Below are positions 25,754 through 35,655 of a DNA stretch of 64,000 nucleotides, in pieces (position 1 is the stretch's first letter; every line of letters starts with the position of its first letter). The DNA comes from Alkalicoccus chagannorensis DSM 18086. GTDB lineage: Bacteria; Bacillota; Bacilli; Bacillales; Salisediminibacteriaceae. A program made the translations under genes and the position numbers. Where the stretch lies: contig NZ_AUCK01000012.1 of the NCBI RefSeq assembly GCF_000429725.1, positions 1 to 64,000 of the forward strand, in the 5' to 3' direction. The notes beneath the pieces were generated by a model that saw nothing but the letters and a program-made list of their open reading frames with translations, was not told where the DNA came from and ran no database searches.

Positions 25754-26185
25754 ATGATGACATTTAACGTACACGCCGAGAGTGAAGGACTGAAGCTGGA
25801 TGCCGAGGCAGGACGCCATAAGCTGGTGTTCGATGAGGGAAGCAGCATGGGCGGCATGGATCAGGGGCCGAACCCAATGCAGACGGCGCTTGCGTCGCTC
25901 GCCGCGTGTGAGAACATTACCGCGAACATGGTCGCCCGGGAGATGGGCCTCGAGCTCGAAGGTATCGAGTTTACAATCGAAGGCAGCTTTAATCCGAAGG
26001 GGTTCATGGGCGATACCTCTGTGCGCCCGTATTTTGAAACGGTGCAGATCCAGGCGAAGGTCGATGCCGATGCATCGGAAGAACAGCTTCGCGATCTGCA
26101 GGAGAAAGTCGAAGCGCGCTGCCCGGTTTATACGATGATGAAAGCCGCGGACGTGCAGTTCCAGGACATTTGGGAGCGCGCGTAA
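25754..26185 (+). CDS. OsmC/Ohr family peroxiredoxin-like protein
   Basis: A 143-residue cytoplasmic protein of the OsmC family, which reduces organic hydroperoxides or handles persulfides through two cysteines. Both are present: Cys52 in SLAACEN and Cys123 in ARCPVYTMMKAA. The ATG at 25754 follows AAAGGATG; a second ATG is next to it. It lies 85 bases after the transporter gene and is probably in the same transcript, ending at a strong terminator. Confidence 0.85.
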   Translation: MMTFNVHAESEGLKLDAEAGRHKLVFDEGSSMGGMDQGPNPMQTALASLAACENITANMVAREMGLELEGIEFTIEGSFNPKGFMGDTSVRPYFETVQIQAKVDADASEEQLRDLQEKVEARCPVYTMMKAADVQFQDIWERA

Positions 26186-26210
26186 CCATCGTTCATCCAG
26201 TCGACGTGAC

Positions 26211-26243
26211 GGCTTCGGAAGTGACCCTTCCGAAGCCTTTTTT
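26211..26243 (+). terminator. terminator after osmC-like gene
   Basis: GGCTTCGGAAG and CTTCCGAAGCC form a perfect stem followed by TTTTTT. Confidence 0.9.
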
Positions 26244-26379
26244 GTGATAGACCTTGTTGCGAGAGGAACACCGATGTACGAGGATGTTTCACAGAGGAAA
26301 AGCAGGTCGCTTGAGCGAAAAAAGGCGTCGCTTCCTGGCATGAAGCGGGCGGCCGGGCAGCGGGAGCGCGTCGCCTGCC

Positions 26380-26490
26380 GCTTTTTTTGAGCCACTTCGC
26401 CGGATTTGAGCCACATCTGGATACATTTGAGCCTGTCCATGAAGCAGATGACGTCACTTCATGACACTTTTGAGCCACCTCCAGGCAAAC
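26380..26490. repeat. short array with TTTGAGCCAC core (~21-nt spacing)
   Basis: TTGAGCC recurs at 26387, 26406, 26427 and 26470 (steps 19, 21 and 43, the last spanning a degenerate unit GATGACGTCACTTC). The spacing matches the other intergenic arrays while the core word differs. Nothing else was recognised in 26244-26573. Confidence 0.5.
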
Positions 26491-26573
26491 GTACAAGTAC
26501 CTCATCGCGACAAAAAACCCCCGCCCCACCCGGATCCAAAGGCTGCGGATCGGTGGTACGAGGGTCGTCCTGT

Positions 26574-27386
26574 TCATTCCATAGTCGTGCTGCGCTCACG
26601 CAGAAAGTCTGCCATCGCCGAATAAAAATCCGGCTCCAGCTGCAGGTCGTTATGACCGCGGCCTGGCATCGACCTCACTTCATCCGCTTCGCCATCCCAG
26701 GCTTCCAGCAGCGCCCGGGTCCTTTCCGGCTGTACGATGGCATCGTCTTCGCCGTAGACGACCATCAGCGGACCATCCCATCCCTGGATCCTCGAAGCGG
26801 TATCAAACTCGAAGCGCAGCAGCGTTTCCACCGGCAGGAACGGGTACGCTTCCGACCCGACGGCGGCTAGACTGTCAAAAGGTGAAATCAGTACCATCTG
26901 ATCTACATCCCGCTCCACGGCGGTGTTAGCCGCCACCGCGGTACCGATGCTCCGCCCGATCACAGCCGTTTCGCAGTACTCCTCAGCTACCTGATCGTAT
27001 ACCTCGAGCGCATCGCTGTAGAGCACGTCTTCGCCCGGATCGCCTTCACTCAACCCGTAGCCGCGGTAATTCACGAGGAGCACCGACCAGTCGTCAAAAT
27101 CGTCCATGTCCCTCACCTGTCCGGACAGCTCCTGCCCGTTCCCGCCATAGTAAATCAGCAGCCGCTCGTCACTCCGATTGAGCTTCCAGCCGGCTACGGT
27201 CGTCCCGTCCTCCATGACATACGAGACCCGTTCGGCATCCTCCTGAACCGATGCCGTCTGGTCGCCCTGTGTCTCGTCGATCGTCGACGGAAAGAAGACG
27301 AGGCGATCTTGAAACCAGTAAATCAGCAGGAGCAGCACGCCGGCAAGCACCGCCGCTGCTCCTATCCATTTGACGAACGTGATCAT
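26574..27386 (-). CDS. membrane-anchored alpha/beta hydrolase (BEM46/ABHD13-like)
   Basis: A 270-residue serine hydrolase with an N-terminal membrane helix (about 8-25) and an exposed hydrolase domain. It has the family block LLVNYRGYGLSEGDP, the nucleophile Ser146 in IGRSIGTA, an acid in VYGEDDAIV and the histidine in GRGHNDL. The substrate is unknown. It starts 24 bases after the fbaB stop and is probably cotranscribed with it. AAGGAGA lies slightly far (12 bases) from the ATG, with GGGCAGG closer. Confidence 0.82.
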   Translation of the reverse strand: MITFVKWIGAAAVLAGVLLLLIYWFQDRLVFFPSTIDETQGDQTASVQEDAERVSYVMEDGTTVAGWKLNRSDERLLIYYGGNGQELSGQVRDMDDFDDWSVLLVNYRGYGLSEGDPGEDVLYSDALEVYDQVAEEYCETAVIGRSIGTAVAANTAVERDVDQMVLISPFDSLAAVGSEAYPFLPVETLLRFEFDTASRIQGWDGPLMVVYGEDDAIVQPERTRALLEAWDGEADEVRSMPGRGHNDLQLEPDFYSAMADFLRERSTTME

Positions 27387-27409
27387 AACCTGCCCAGCTC
27401 TCCTTCAAT

Positions 27410-28459
27410 TTAAGCCAGGGTGATCTCCGAATCTGCGTAAACGTCCTGCACGGCGCGGATCAGTTCGATCCCCTCGCTGCGCGGCCGCTGAAACGCTTTT
27501 CGTCCGAGGATCAGCCCCATTCCGCCGGCTCGTTTATTGATGACGGCCGTTTCGACCGCTTCTTCCAGATCTCGTGCGGCCGAACCGCCGCCCGAATTGA
27601 TCAATCCAGCCCGTCCCATATACGAGTTTGCCACCATGTAGCGCGTCAGGTCAATCGGATGCTCGCTCGTCAGTTCGCTGTAGACACGCTCATCCGTTTT
27701 CCCGTAGCCGATGGCGGTGTAGCCGCCATTGTTCGTCGGCAGCTTCTGCTTCACGATATCAGCTCCCATGCTCGCGGACAGGTGCACCGCCTGACTGGAG
27801 AGGTCCGTCGACGTATGATAATCCTCCCCGTCTTTTTTGAAACCGGGATTCCGCAGATATGCCCAGAGGATCGTCGCCATGCCGAGCTCATGCGCCCGCT
27901 CGAAGGCTTCCGTGACCTCCTGGATCTGCCGGCCGCTGTGCTCCGAGCCGAAATAGACCGTCGCTCCGACGGCCGCCGCACCCATCTGCCACGCCTTCTC
28001 CACCGATCCGAACATGATTTGGTCGTACGTCTCCGGGTACGTCAGCAGCTCATTGTGGTTGATTTTGGCAATGAACGGAATCCGGTGCGCATAATCCCGC
28101 GCGACCGCGCCGAGCACTCCGAGCGTCGACGCCACCGCGCTGCAGTCCGCTTCCAGCGCCAAATCCACAATCGCCTTCGGATCAAAATACGCCGGATTTT
28201 TCGCAAACGACGCCCCCGCCGAATGCTCAATCCCCTGATCCACCGGCAGAATCGACAAATACCCCGTTCCCGCCAGCCTGCCGTGCCCGAACAGACTCTG
28301 CAGGTTCCGAAGCACCGCCGGCGAGCGATCCGTCGCCTGATACACCCGCGCCACCATGTCCGGCCCCGGCGCATAAATCTGCTCTTTCGGGATCGTCTCA
28401 CACGTGTGCTCCAGATAATATGCCGCCTTGTCTCCTAAACGTTCCGCTGTCGTTGTCAT
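27410..28459 (-). CDS. fbaB: class I fructose-bisphosphate aldolase, FbaB/DhnA type
   Basis: A 349-residue aldolase that interconverts fructose 1,6-bisphosphate and triose phosphates through a Schiff base. Family features are [42 protein letters not shown] (candidate Schiff-base lysine region) and [15 protein letters not shown]. The ATG at 28459 is used because a preceding ATG overlaps the GGAGG. Together with fbp in this window it provides two consecutive gluconeogenic steps. Upstream lies a repeat-filled divergent gap. Confidence 0.9.
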   Translation of the reverse strand: MTTTAERLGDKAAYYLEHTCETIPKEQIYAPGPDMVARVYQATDRSPAVLRNLQSLFGHGRLAGTGYLSILPVDQGIEHSAGASFAKNPAYFDPKAIVDLALEADCSAVASTLGVLGAVARDYAHRIPFIAKINHNELLTYPETYDQIMFGSVEKAWQMGAAAVGATVYFGSEHSGRQIQEVTEAFERAHELGMATILWAYLRNPGFKKDGEDYHTSTDLSSQAVHLSASMGADIVKQKLPTNNGGYTAIGYGKTDERVYSELTSEHPIDLTRYMVANSYMGRAGLINSGGGSAARDLEEAVETAVINKRAGGMGLILGRKAFQRPRSEGIELIRAVQDVYADSEITLA

Positions 28460-28589
28460 GTTCATCCTCCTTCAAAAATGAAATGCGCACGACTGACCAT
28501 GGCTTCTGCTCTTCTTTATCTTCGTTTCGACACAAGGAAAGGAATTCCTGCTGGATGGGAAAATTTCTTTTCGATCGGAGACGTTTCCC

Positions 28590-29172
28590 CGGCCTGCTGT
28601 GCCGGGGACGGGAAGGGTTTAGGTGGATGAAGTTCTGGATGGATGTCTCCCGTTGCCGGCGGCCGTCGACAAAGCGCCGCCCGGCCGTGCTGAATGTCCG
28701 AGCGAAGGTTCTGAGTGACCGCCAGGCTCCGCGGAGTGTCCGCCCGGCGCCCGAGTGACCGAGCTTCCCCTCTGAACCGCCGCTTTTCCTCGTTGAATGA
28801 CCGCTCCCACGCGCCGTGCGTCCGAGCGCAGCGCCGCAAAGACCGCTCTGCGACATATCCATGGACACACCGCGTCTTCCATCCCAACCTGGAAGCCCAT
28901 CAATTACCTTTTTCAGCGGCTGCTCCGGCAGCCGTAAACCGGAAGGGCTTGGGTAAATCAGGGGCTGCAGGTTTTCTCGAGGAGCGGAAAAAGCGCCGCC
29001 CGGTCCGCTTGAACGTCCGAGCGAGGCGCCCCAGCGTCCGCTGCAGCCCGCGGAGTGTCCGCCCGGCGCCTGAGTGACCGAGCTTCCCCTCTGAACCGCC
29101 GCTTTTCCTCGTTGAATGACCGCTCCCAAGCGCCGTGCGTCCGAGCGCAGCGCCGCAAAGACCGCTCTGCGA
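28590..29172. repeat. family A arrays with palindrome block
   Basis: A degenerate block near 28595 (GGGAAGGGTTTAGGTGGATG) and a good palindrome CGGCTGCTCCGGCAGCCG at 28917 are each followed by an array. The units include GAATGTCCGAGCG, GAGTGACCGCC, GAGTGTCCGCCC and GAGTGACCGAGC. The second array (about 29000-29170) repeats the first almost verbatim from GAGTGTCCGCCCGGCGCC to ATATCCATGGACACACCGC, so one was copied from the other. This is the only family A site in the window between divergent genes. Confidence 0.85.
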
Positions 29173-29279
29173 CATATCCATGGACACACCGCGCCTTCCC
29201 CCACATTCTGTCCCTCGCCCTTGAATGCATTTACAAAAGGAAGAAGCCATCAGTGGTTCTTCATACTTTCTTCACAATT

Positions 29280-29295
29280 TACCTCTATAGTGGTA
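29280..29295 (+). promoter_or_regulatory. CsoR-like operator at the copB promoter
   Basis: TACCTCTATAGTGGTA has TACC/GGTA half-sites with the same 16-base size as the element at 24658. It covers a possible -10 box (TATAGT, 29285-29290) and lies 22 bases before the copB start. Confidence 0.45.
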
Positions 29296-29316
29296 GGTGA
29301 TAAGGAGGAGATAGAC

Positions 29317-31321
29317 ATGGACCATCACGAGGAACACGGGCATCATGCCCAGGAAGAGGAAGGTCACCATGGCCACGGGGAGCACCACGGTCATATCGAG
29401 TACTTCAAACGTCGTTTTTACATCTCGTTGATCTTCATGGTGCCGATTCTTGCACTTTCTCCGATGATTCAGGATTTCATCGGAGTCGATTGGCGCTTCA
29501 CCGGGGATATGTATCTGTTGTTCGCCCTCTCCAGTTTTGTTTACTTTTACGGCGGATGGCCATTTTTATCAGGGACCGGGAGCGAGATCAAAGACCGCAG
29601 TCCCGGGATGATGACGCTCATCTCTCTGGCGATTTCCGTCGCCTACTTTTACAGTTCCGCCGTCGTATTTGGTGTTCCCGGCCACGAAATGTACTGGGAA
29701 CTGTCCACGTTGATCGTTATTATGCTTTTAGGTCATTGGATAGAAATGAAATCCATTGCCGGGGCTTCCGGTGATTTGGAAGAACTCGTGAAGTTTATGC
29801 CCTCCACCGCTCATCTGCAGATGAATGACGGTACGACCGTCGATGTCCCGGCAGCCGAGTTGAAACCAGGCCAGATCGTACTCGTGAAACCTGGAGAGAA
29901 GGTTCCCGTGGACGGCACAGTGACAGACGGCCGTTCGGATGTGGATGAATCCGCCGTCACTGGCGAAGCAGTTCCTGTCTTAAAAGAAACGGGGGGACAG
30001 CCTGATTGGTGGTTCCATCAACAGCGAAGGCATTCTTCATGTGGAAGTCGAAAAAACGGGCGAAGAAAGTTACCTGTCCCAGGTGATCACGCTGGTTCAG
30101 GAAGCGCAGGAATCGAAATCCAAAACACAGGACCTGGCAAACCGGGCTGCAAAATTCCTGTTTTATGTTGCGCTGACAGCCGGGTTCTTGACACTGGCCG
30201 GATGGCTGGCTGCAGGGTTCTCGACCAACTTTGCCATCGAGCGGATGGTGACCGTGATGGTCATCGCCTGCCCGCACGCGTTAGGCCTCGCTACTCCGCT
30301 GGTCAATGCCGTCTCCACCTCGCACTCTGCTAAAAAAGGCCTCTTGATCCGCAACCGGACCAGCTTCGAGGAAGCAAGGCATCTTGACGCAGTGTTGTTT
30401 GATAAGACCGGGACGTTGACGAAAGGAGCGTTCGGCATCACGAATGTGATAGAAGCCGCGGCAGATCGGGAGACCATTCTTTACTACGCGGCGTCCCTCG
30501 AATCTTCATCGGCTCATCCGATTGCACATGGCATTGTCAGCTCTGCAGAAGAAGAGAACATCTCCTATTCACAACCAACCGAGGTCGAGTCTCTCACAGG
30601 GAAAGGCCTGCAGGGAAAGGTAGACGAGCGAGACGTCCTCGCAGTCAGCCCCGGCTATGTGCGTGAAGCCGGTATGTCATTTGATGAAGCAGCCTTCCAA
30701 CAACTCTCCGATGATGGGAAAACGGTTATTTTCCTTGTCGTAGAGGACGAGCTGTACGGGATGATCGCTTTAGCCGATCAAGTCCGTGATGATTCCAAAG
30801 AAGCCGTGGCCGTGCTCCATCAGATGGGGATCGAAGCCATGATGGTGACCGGGGACAACCATACCGTAGCACATTGGGTTGGAGCGGAGCTTGAGCTTGA
30901 TCATATCTATGCGGAGGTTCTTCCGCATGAGAAGGCGGATATTGTAAAAAAAGTTCAGGAATCCGGCAAAAAAACAGCAATGACCGGGGATGGTGTCAAC
31001 GATGCTCCAGCGCTTGCTGCCGCCGACTTGGGTGTCGCCATTGGTGCAGGTACAGATGTCGCCGTTGAATCTGCTGATGTCGTTCTCGTCCGCAGCAACC
31101 CTCTGGATGTCGTCGCTCTCATCAAGCTCTCCCGCTCCACCTATCGGAAAATGATTCAAAACTTATGGTGGGCCGCAGGGTATAACATCGTCGCCCTCCC
31201 GTTAGCTGCCGGTGTCCTCTATCAGGCTGGTATCCTCCTCACGCCAGCGGTCGGCGCGGTGCTCATGTCCTTAAGCACGATCATTGTTGCCATCAACGCC
31301 AAACTGCTGAAAGCCGAATAG
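29317..31321 (+). pseudogene. copB: CopB-type copper P1B-ATPase interrupted by a one-base frameshift
   Basis: Two frames together encode a heavy-metal-transporting ATPase of about 667 residues. The N-terminus is His-rich (MDHHEEHGHHAQEEEGHHGH), as in CopB. The first frame gives the first four membrane helices and the actuator motif ESAVTGEAVPV. At a run of six G (29991-29996) the frame breaks; removing one G restores GDSLIGGSINSEG and leads into the second frame. That part carries the CPH membrane motif (ACPHALGLATPLV, typical of P1B-3 ATPases), DKTGTLTKG, MVTGDNH and GDGVNDAPAL. The ATG follows AAGGAGGAG. Otherwise the gene looks well conserved, so a recent mutation, slippage-dependent expression or a sequencing error are all possible. 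Confidence 0.85.
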
Positions 31322-31364
31322 GACGATCGCAGAAACAGCGTCCCTCTTTTCCGGCATCCGTTCC

Positions 31365-31470
31365 AAGCAAAAGCGCAGAGCGCCTTTTGGTCGGAATGGC
31401 GTGCGTCATCGCTGCCGGGTTTTGAAGAGCAGACGGCGGCCTGGGCCGAACCGCCGTCCTCTCTGAGTGT
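31365..31470. repeat. partial family B element
   Basis: It begins with CAAGCAAAAGCGCAGAGCGCC, keeps TTTTGGTCGGAATGGCGTGCG, GCCGAACCGCCGTC and a degraded centre, and lacks the TGTATA end. The rest of the gap to 31600 shows no gene. Confidence 0.7.
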
Positions 31471-31604
31471 CCATTCCACAGCAGCTTTCCAACCTCCCCG
31501 CTTCTCCTTTCTCCGGCAGCCTTCCCTAATGGGGCGGCATCACAACACGATGACCTTCATCGCCGGCTGCCCTTATTTTTAGAGAAAAAACACACACTTT
31601 CTTC

Positions 31605-31622
31605 ATACCTCCCGGGTATAAA
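31605..31622 (+). promoter_or_regulatory. CsoR-like operator overlapping a -10 box
   Basis: ATACCTCCCGGGTAT is an imperfect palindrome of the ATACC/GGTAT kind and overlaps TATAAA, upstream of the lipoprotein gene. It resembles known copper-repressor operators. Confidence 0.45.
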
Positions 31623-31657
31623 GAGGAAGCACCCTATTTTAAGAAGGAGGCTTCATC

Positions 31658-33337
31658 ATGAAAAAAACATGGATGCTCAGTGGCGCTGTCCTGCTGACCC
31701 TGGCTGCATGTACCAACGAGAACAACAATGATACAGTAGAGATTCAGGATCAGTCTGACAACAACAATATGGCTGAAGAGAACAATGAGATGAACGAGGA
31801 AGAAGATGTCGAAAATCTAGAAGAGAACAATGAAGATGAGGACGACCAAAACGGAATGGACCATGATGGGAATGACAACGCGGGAGCCGGAGGTAATAAC
31901 GACCGTGAGGCATTCGAGGAGGAGCATGCTGCTCTCCCGGAGGAAGAACGTGAAGAAGCCTCGGAAAATCTGCTTACACGTAACACGAAGAACATCACCC
32001 GCATCGATCAGGACAACCTCACCGATGTTTCCATCGAGACGTCTCAGACGATCTGGCCGGCCACCCATGAACATAACCAGCCTGGTACCGTTATTCTTGC
32101 CGACCCGAACGAGTGGCAGCAGGCCCTCAGCGTGCTGACCCTCGTACATCACCCGAATGACGGACCGCTGCTGCTCGCAGAAGACGGCTTGAATGACGAC
32201 CTCGTTGCCGAGATTGAACGGCTGGCTCCCCTCGGGAATGACGATGGAGTCGAAGTCCTCTCCGCCATGGAGCTGACAGACGAGGAGGAGGACATGCTCG
32301 CCGATTTTGAAGTCGACACCCTGATTGAGGAAGAACCCGCTGCGTTTGCTGCCGAAGCAGACAGCCTGTTTGCCGATACCATTGGTTCGTATCCGGAAGC
32401 CGTTCTGATCGGTTCCTCCAATGACGACCACCGCCTTCATTCCTCTGTAGCCGGAAGCTGGATTTCTCATATGGACGAACCCCTGCTGTATGTAGACGAC
32501 GAGGTACCGGACGCCACCATCGACGCGCTGGAAGCCCGGGATGGAGACGTAGAGATGTACGTGCTCGGCGGAGAAAACATCATTTCTGAGGAAGTCGAAG
32601 AAACCCTTTCCTCCTATGGGAATGTGGAACGCATCGATGAAGAAGATCCTGTCGAGCTGTCCATTGCATTCGCTTCCTACGAGCATGACGGCTTCGGCTG
32701 GGACATCAACGATCCTGGTCACGGCTTTGTCTTTGCATCCACCGAAAATCCAGACCTCGTGCTGGCCGGCGCTCCTTTTGCCCACCTGGGTAAACATGCA
32801 CCCCTTCTCTGGATGGAAGATGGTGAAGCGGAGCAGGCGCATGCGGATTATCTGGCGCAGATCAAGCCTTCTTTTGAAGAAGCCCCGATGGAAGGACCTT
32901 ACAACCACAGCTACCTCCTGGGAACCGAAGAGAATATCAGCTTCCAGACCCAGGGCGTGCTTGATCAGCTGATGGAAATCCAATCTGTCACCGGCGATGA
33001 CCACGGCGATCATGGAGAAGATCACGATGACCATGGCGGAGACAATCATGAGGAAGAAGACAATCAAATGAACCATGATAACGACGAGAATCATGACATG
33101 GACCATGACAATACGATGAATAACCACAATAACAACGACATGCCCCATAATGATAATGACAACATGCCGCACAATAACAACGATATGCCTCATAATGATA
33201 ATGACGACATGCCGCACAATAACAACGACATGCCTCATGATGATAATGACGACATGCCGCACAATAACAACAACATGCCTCATGATGATAATGACGACAT
33301 GCCGCACTCAAATAACAATAACAACGGATCCTCCTAA
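31658..33337 (+). CDS. lipoprotein with CWB2-like domain and Met-Pro-His repeat tail
   Basis: A 559-residue lipoprotein. The signal peptide ends in LLTLAACT (Cys18), followed by about 90 residues that are almost all Asp, Glu and Asn. The central region (about 115-440) resembles cell-wall-binding repeat 2 proteins: VEMYVLGGENIISEEVEETL is a typical CWB2 segment. The C-terminus is His/Asp-rich (GDHGEDHDDHGGDNH) and then has eight copies of a short unit of the form DMPHNDND or DMPHNNN. Met and His spaced like this suggest binding of copper or silver. It lies between copB and a two-component system and probably buffers metal at the cell surface; this is inference from composition and context. Confidence 0.75.
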   Translation: MKKTWMLSGAVLLTLAACTNENNNDTVEIQDQSDNNNMAEENNEMNEEEDVENLEENNEDEDDQNGMDHDGNDNAGAGGNNDREAFEEEHAALPEEEREEASENLLTRNTKNITRIDQDNLTDVSIETSQTIWPATHEHNQPGTVILADPNEWQQALSVLTLVHHPNDGPLLLAEDGLNDDLVAEIERLAPLGNDDGVEVLSAMELTDEEEDMLADFEVDTLIEEEPAAFAAEADSLFADTIGSYPEAVLIGSSNDDHRLHSSVAGSWISHMDEPLLYVDDEVPDATIDALEARDGDVEMYVLGGENIISEEVEETLSSYGNVERIDEEDPVELSIAFASYEHDGFGWDINDPGHGFVFASTENPDLVLAGAPFAHLGKHAPLLWMEDGEAEQAHADYLAQIKPSFEEAPMEGPYNHSYLLGTEENISFQTQGVLDQLMEIQSVTGDDHGDHGEDHDDHGGDNHEEEDNQMNHDNDENHDMDHDNTMNNHNNNDMPHNDNDNMPHNNNDMPHNDNDDMPHNNNDMPHDDNDDMPHNNNNMPHDDNDDMPHSNNNNNGSS

Positions 33338-33442
33338 TAGGTTCTCAAGCTTTACGCAGCAAGGCTGGCTCCCTTTTCCGGAGTCAGTCTCCCTACATAG
33401 TTACATCTTCTCGTTCAACATCATAGGAAAGGAGCCCCTCCC

Positions 33443-34114
33443 ATGAAACCAGTGATTACGATCGTCGATGATGAGCCGGAAATGCAGACGCTGCTGCGCG
33501 CCTGTGTTGCTGAAAAAGCATATGATATCCGTACCGCTTCAAATACAAAAGAAGCCAAGCAGCAGCTGCCGGAGACAGACCTGCTGCTGCTCGATATCAT
33601 GATGCCGGGGGAGGACGGCTGGAGTTTTCTTCAGACCGTCCGTACGAGGAAAGACCCTCCGGCAGTGATGATGATCTCTGCCCTCACGGACAAAGAACAC
33701 ATTGTCAAAGGGCTGGAACAAGGGGCGGATGATTACATCACCAAACCTTTTGAACCCGCAGAAGTCCGCGCCAGAGTAGAGGCCGTGCTGCGCCGCAGCG
33801 GTCGGCTGGCGACGCCGCAGTCCCCGCTGCCTTTCGCATTGGATGAGGCGGCTCGAAAAATCTATTTTCATGGTCATGCACTCGAACTGACGAAGAAAGA
33901 ATACGACCTGCTCTCCTTTTTCCTGCAGCGACCCGGCCGGGTGTTCACCAGGGACCAGCTGCTCGAGCAGCTGACCCTGCGTCCTGCTGTTTCACTCGAC
34001 CGAACGATTGATACTCATATTAAAAATATCCGGGAAAAACTGCAGGCAGTCGATGAAGGCGTGTGGATTGAAACGGTGTGGGGTGTCGGCTATCGGATGA
34101 GGGAAAGCCCGTGA
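33443..34114 (+). CDS. OmpR/PhoB-family response regulator
   Basis: A 223-residue regulator with a receiver domain (acidic pair in VDDEPE, phosphorylated Asp in LLLLDIMMPGEDGW, conserved Lys in YITKPFEP) and a winged-helix DNA-binding domain (LTKKEYDLLSFFLQRPGRVF and VWGVGYRMRE). It overlaps the kinase start by four bases (GTGA). AAAGGAGCC precedes the ATG. The position after the metal-binding lipoprotein suggests that the system senses copper or envelope stress; its targets may include copB and the lipoprotein. Confidence 0.92.
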   Translation: MKPVITIVDDEPEMQTLLRACVAEKAYDIRTASNTKEAKQQLPETDLLLLDIMMPGEDGWSFLQTVRTRKDPPAVMMISALTDKEHIVKGLEQGADDYITKPFEPAEVRARVEAVLRRSGRLATPQSPLPFALDEAARKIYFHGHALELTKKEYDLLSFFLQRPGRVFTRDQLLEQLTLRPAVSLDRTIDTHIKNIREKLQAVDEGVWIETVWGVGYRMRESP

Positions 34115-35502
34115 ATGTAACAACCAAAATCAGCATCATGACAGGGGTCATGATGCTCGTCATCATTGCGGTCCTGGCAGGAAGCTACTATGCCGCTTCC
34201 ACGTCGTTTTACGAAGAGCAGACCTTTTCCGATTTAGAAAGCCGCCTGGCAGCCCATGCGGACGTAATCGATCAAAATTTTCATCCGGGCACATTCAATC
34301 ATATATTAACGATGGAGGAACGCGAAGAAGGCGTAAACTACGTCGAGTTCGACATGGACCTGCATCCAGTCCGGATCTCAGACGGTGCCGACGAGCACGA
34401 GATTGCCGCCTATCAAGCGTGGATTCAATCTCATTCCCCTTCGGAGGTCGCCTACAGCCCGGGAGGCGATCGTATTTTTGCGGTCTCTCCTTTTGCAGAA
34501 AACGGCGAGACCGCGGGGTACCTTTTCATTGATCAATCGATGCAGCCCCTCGCCGATACGACCGCGGCGCTGTTCCGATTGACCCTTGCAGCAGCCGGCG
34601 GCAGTCTGCTTCTCGGAGCACTGTTTCTGTTGTTTCTCCACCGGCGTGTGCACCGTCCCCTGCGTGAACTCGCCGATTCCACTGCCCACATTGCAGATGG
34701 TCACTGGGGCGAGACCCTGGACTGGCGTCGTCAGGATGAACTTGGTCTGCTGAGCTCCCGCATTGACGAGATGTCGAGTCAACTGGCCGCTTACCAGCAG
34801 TCGAGAAAGCAGCTCTTATCAAGCATTTCCCATGATCTGCGGACACCACTCACGTACGTTAAAGCCTACGCTTCCCTGCTTCAAGATCAACCTCAGGCTC
34901 CCGAAGAGGCGAACCGGCAGATATCGGTGATTCACCGGGAAGCCGTGCGGATGGAGCGGCTCGTCGAGGATCTTGTGGAACTGACCAATATGGAGGAAGG
35001 AAAACGAAGCCTCCGTCTGGAGAACCTGGATCTGTCTGATGCGGTGCAGCAGTTCTGCAACAATTACCAGGCTGCGGCCGAAGCGGAGCACTGCACCCTC
35101 TCGTTTTCCCGCTCTTCTCAGCAGTTACACGTCCACCTGGATCAAGACCGATTAGAGCAGGCGCTCTACAACCTGCTGAGAAACGCGGTCCTCTACACCG
35201 GTCCTGGCTGCCGGATACACCTGCACGTATACCAGGAGGACAAGACAGCGGTCCTCGTGTTTGATGATAACGGACCCGGCATCCCTGCATCGCAGCTCTC
35301 TTCTATCTGGGACCGGTTTTACCGCGGGGATGATGCCCGCAGCAGTAAAACGCCTGGAAGCGGGCTCGGCCTCTCGATTGTCAAACAGCTGATCCACCTG
35401 CACGACGGAGACATCCAAGCGGAAAATAGACCTGAAGGCGGGCTCCGTTTCCTCATCACACTGCCTTTGATCAACCGAACCAGCCAGCGGCCTGCTGACT
35501 GA
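34111..35502 (+). CDS. sensor histidine kinase
   Basis: A 463-residue membrane kinase. Two membrane segments (about 10-30 and 155-178) enclose an extracytoplasmic sensor of about 125 residues, followed by a HAMP linker, the phosphoacceptor motif SSISHDLRTPLTY, and an ATPase domain with N-box NLLRNAVLY, FDDNGPGIP and GSGLGLSIV. The GTG at 34111 overlaps the regulator stop, giving tight coupling. No metal-binding motif is obvious in the sensor domain, so the signal is not known. Confidence 0.92.
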   Translation: MNVTTKISIMTGVMMLVIIAVLAGSYYAASTSFYEEQTFSDLESRLAAHADVIDQNFHPGTFNHILTMEEREEGVNYVEFDMDLHPVRISDGADEHEIAAYQAWIQSHSPSEVAYSPGGDRIFAVSPFAENGETAGYLFIDQSMQPLADTTAALFRLTLAAAGGSLLLGALFLLFLHRRVHRPLRELADSTAHIADGHWGETLDWRRQDELGLLSSRIDEMSSQLAAYQQSRKQLLSSISHDLRTPLTYVKAYASLLQDQPQAPEEANRQISVIHREAVRMERLVEDLVELTNMEEGKRSLRLENLDLSDAVQQFCNNYQAAAEAEHCTLSFSRSSQQLHVHLDQDRLEQALYNLLRNAVLYTGPGCRIHLHVYQEDKTAVLVFDDNGPGIPASQLSSIWDRFYRGDDARSSKTPGSGLGLSIVKQLIHLHDGDIQAENRPEGGLRFLITLPLINRTSQRPAD

Positions 35503-35625
35503 AAGGGAAGGCACCCTCGCTGGACGGGGCCAGGCAAGCTCTTCTTTTCGAATGTTGATGCATGAACAGACAGGCGGCTGCCCCAGCCGTACAACACATC
35601 GAAGCTCTTCATCACGCCGAAAACA

Positions 35626-35655
35626 AAGCCGCCTCCCGGTCGGAAGGCGGCTTCG
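35626..35655. terminator. terminator between convergent genes
   Basis: AAGCCGCCT and AGGCGGCTT form a stem with ten bases between them. On the minus strand it ends in TTTGTTTT, just after the membrane protein stop. Confidence 0.75.

Noticed and set aside
31817-33307. 496-codon frame opposite the metal lipoprotein
   Set aside because: It is antisense to the low-complexity lipoprotein gene; its Val/Ile/His-rich composition mirrors the Asp/Asn/Met codons of the real gene.
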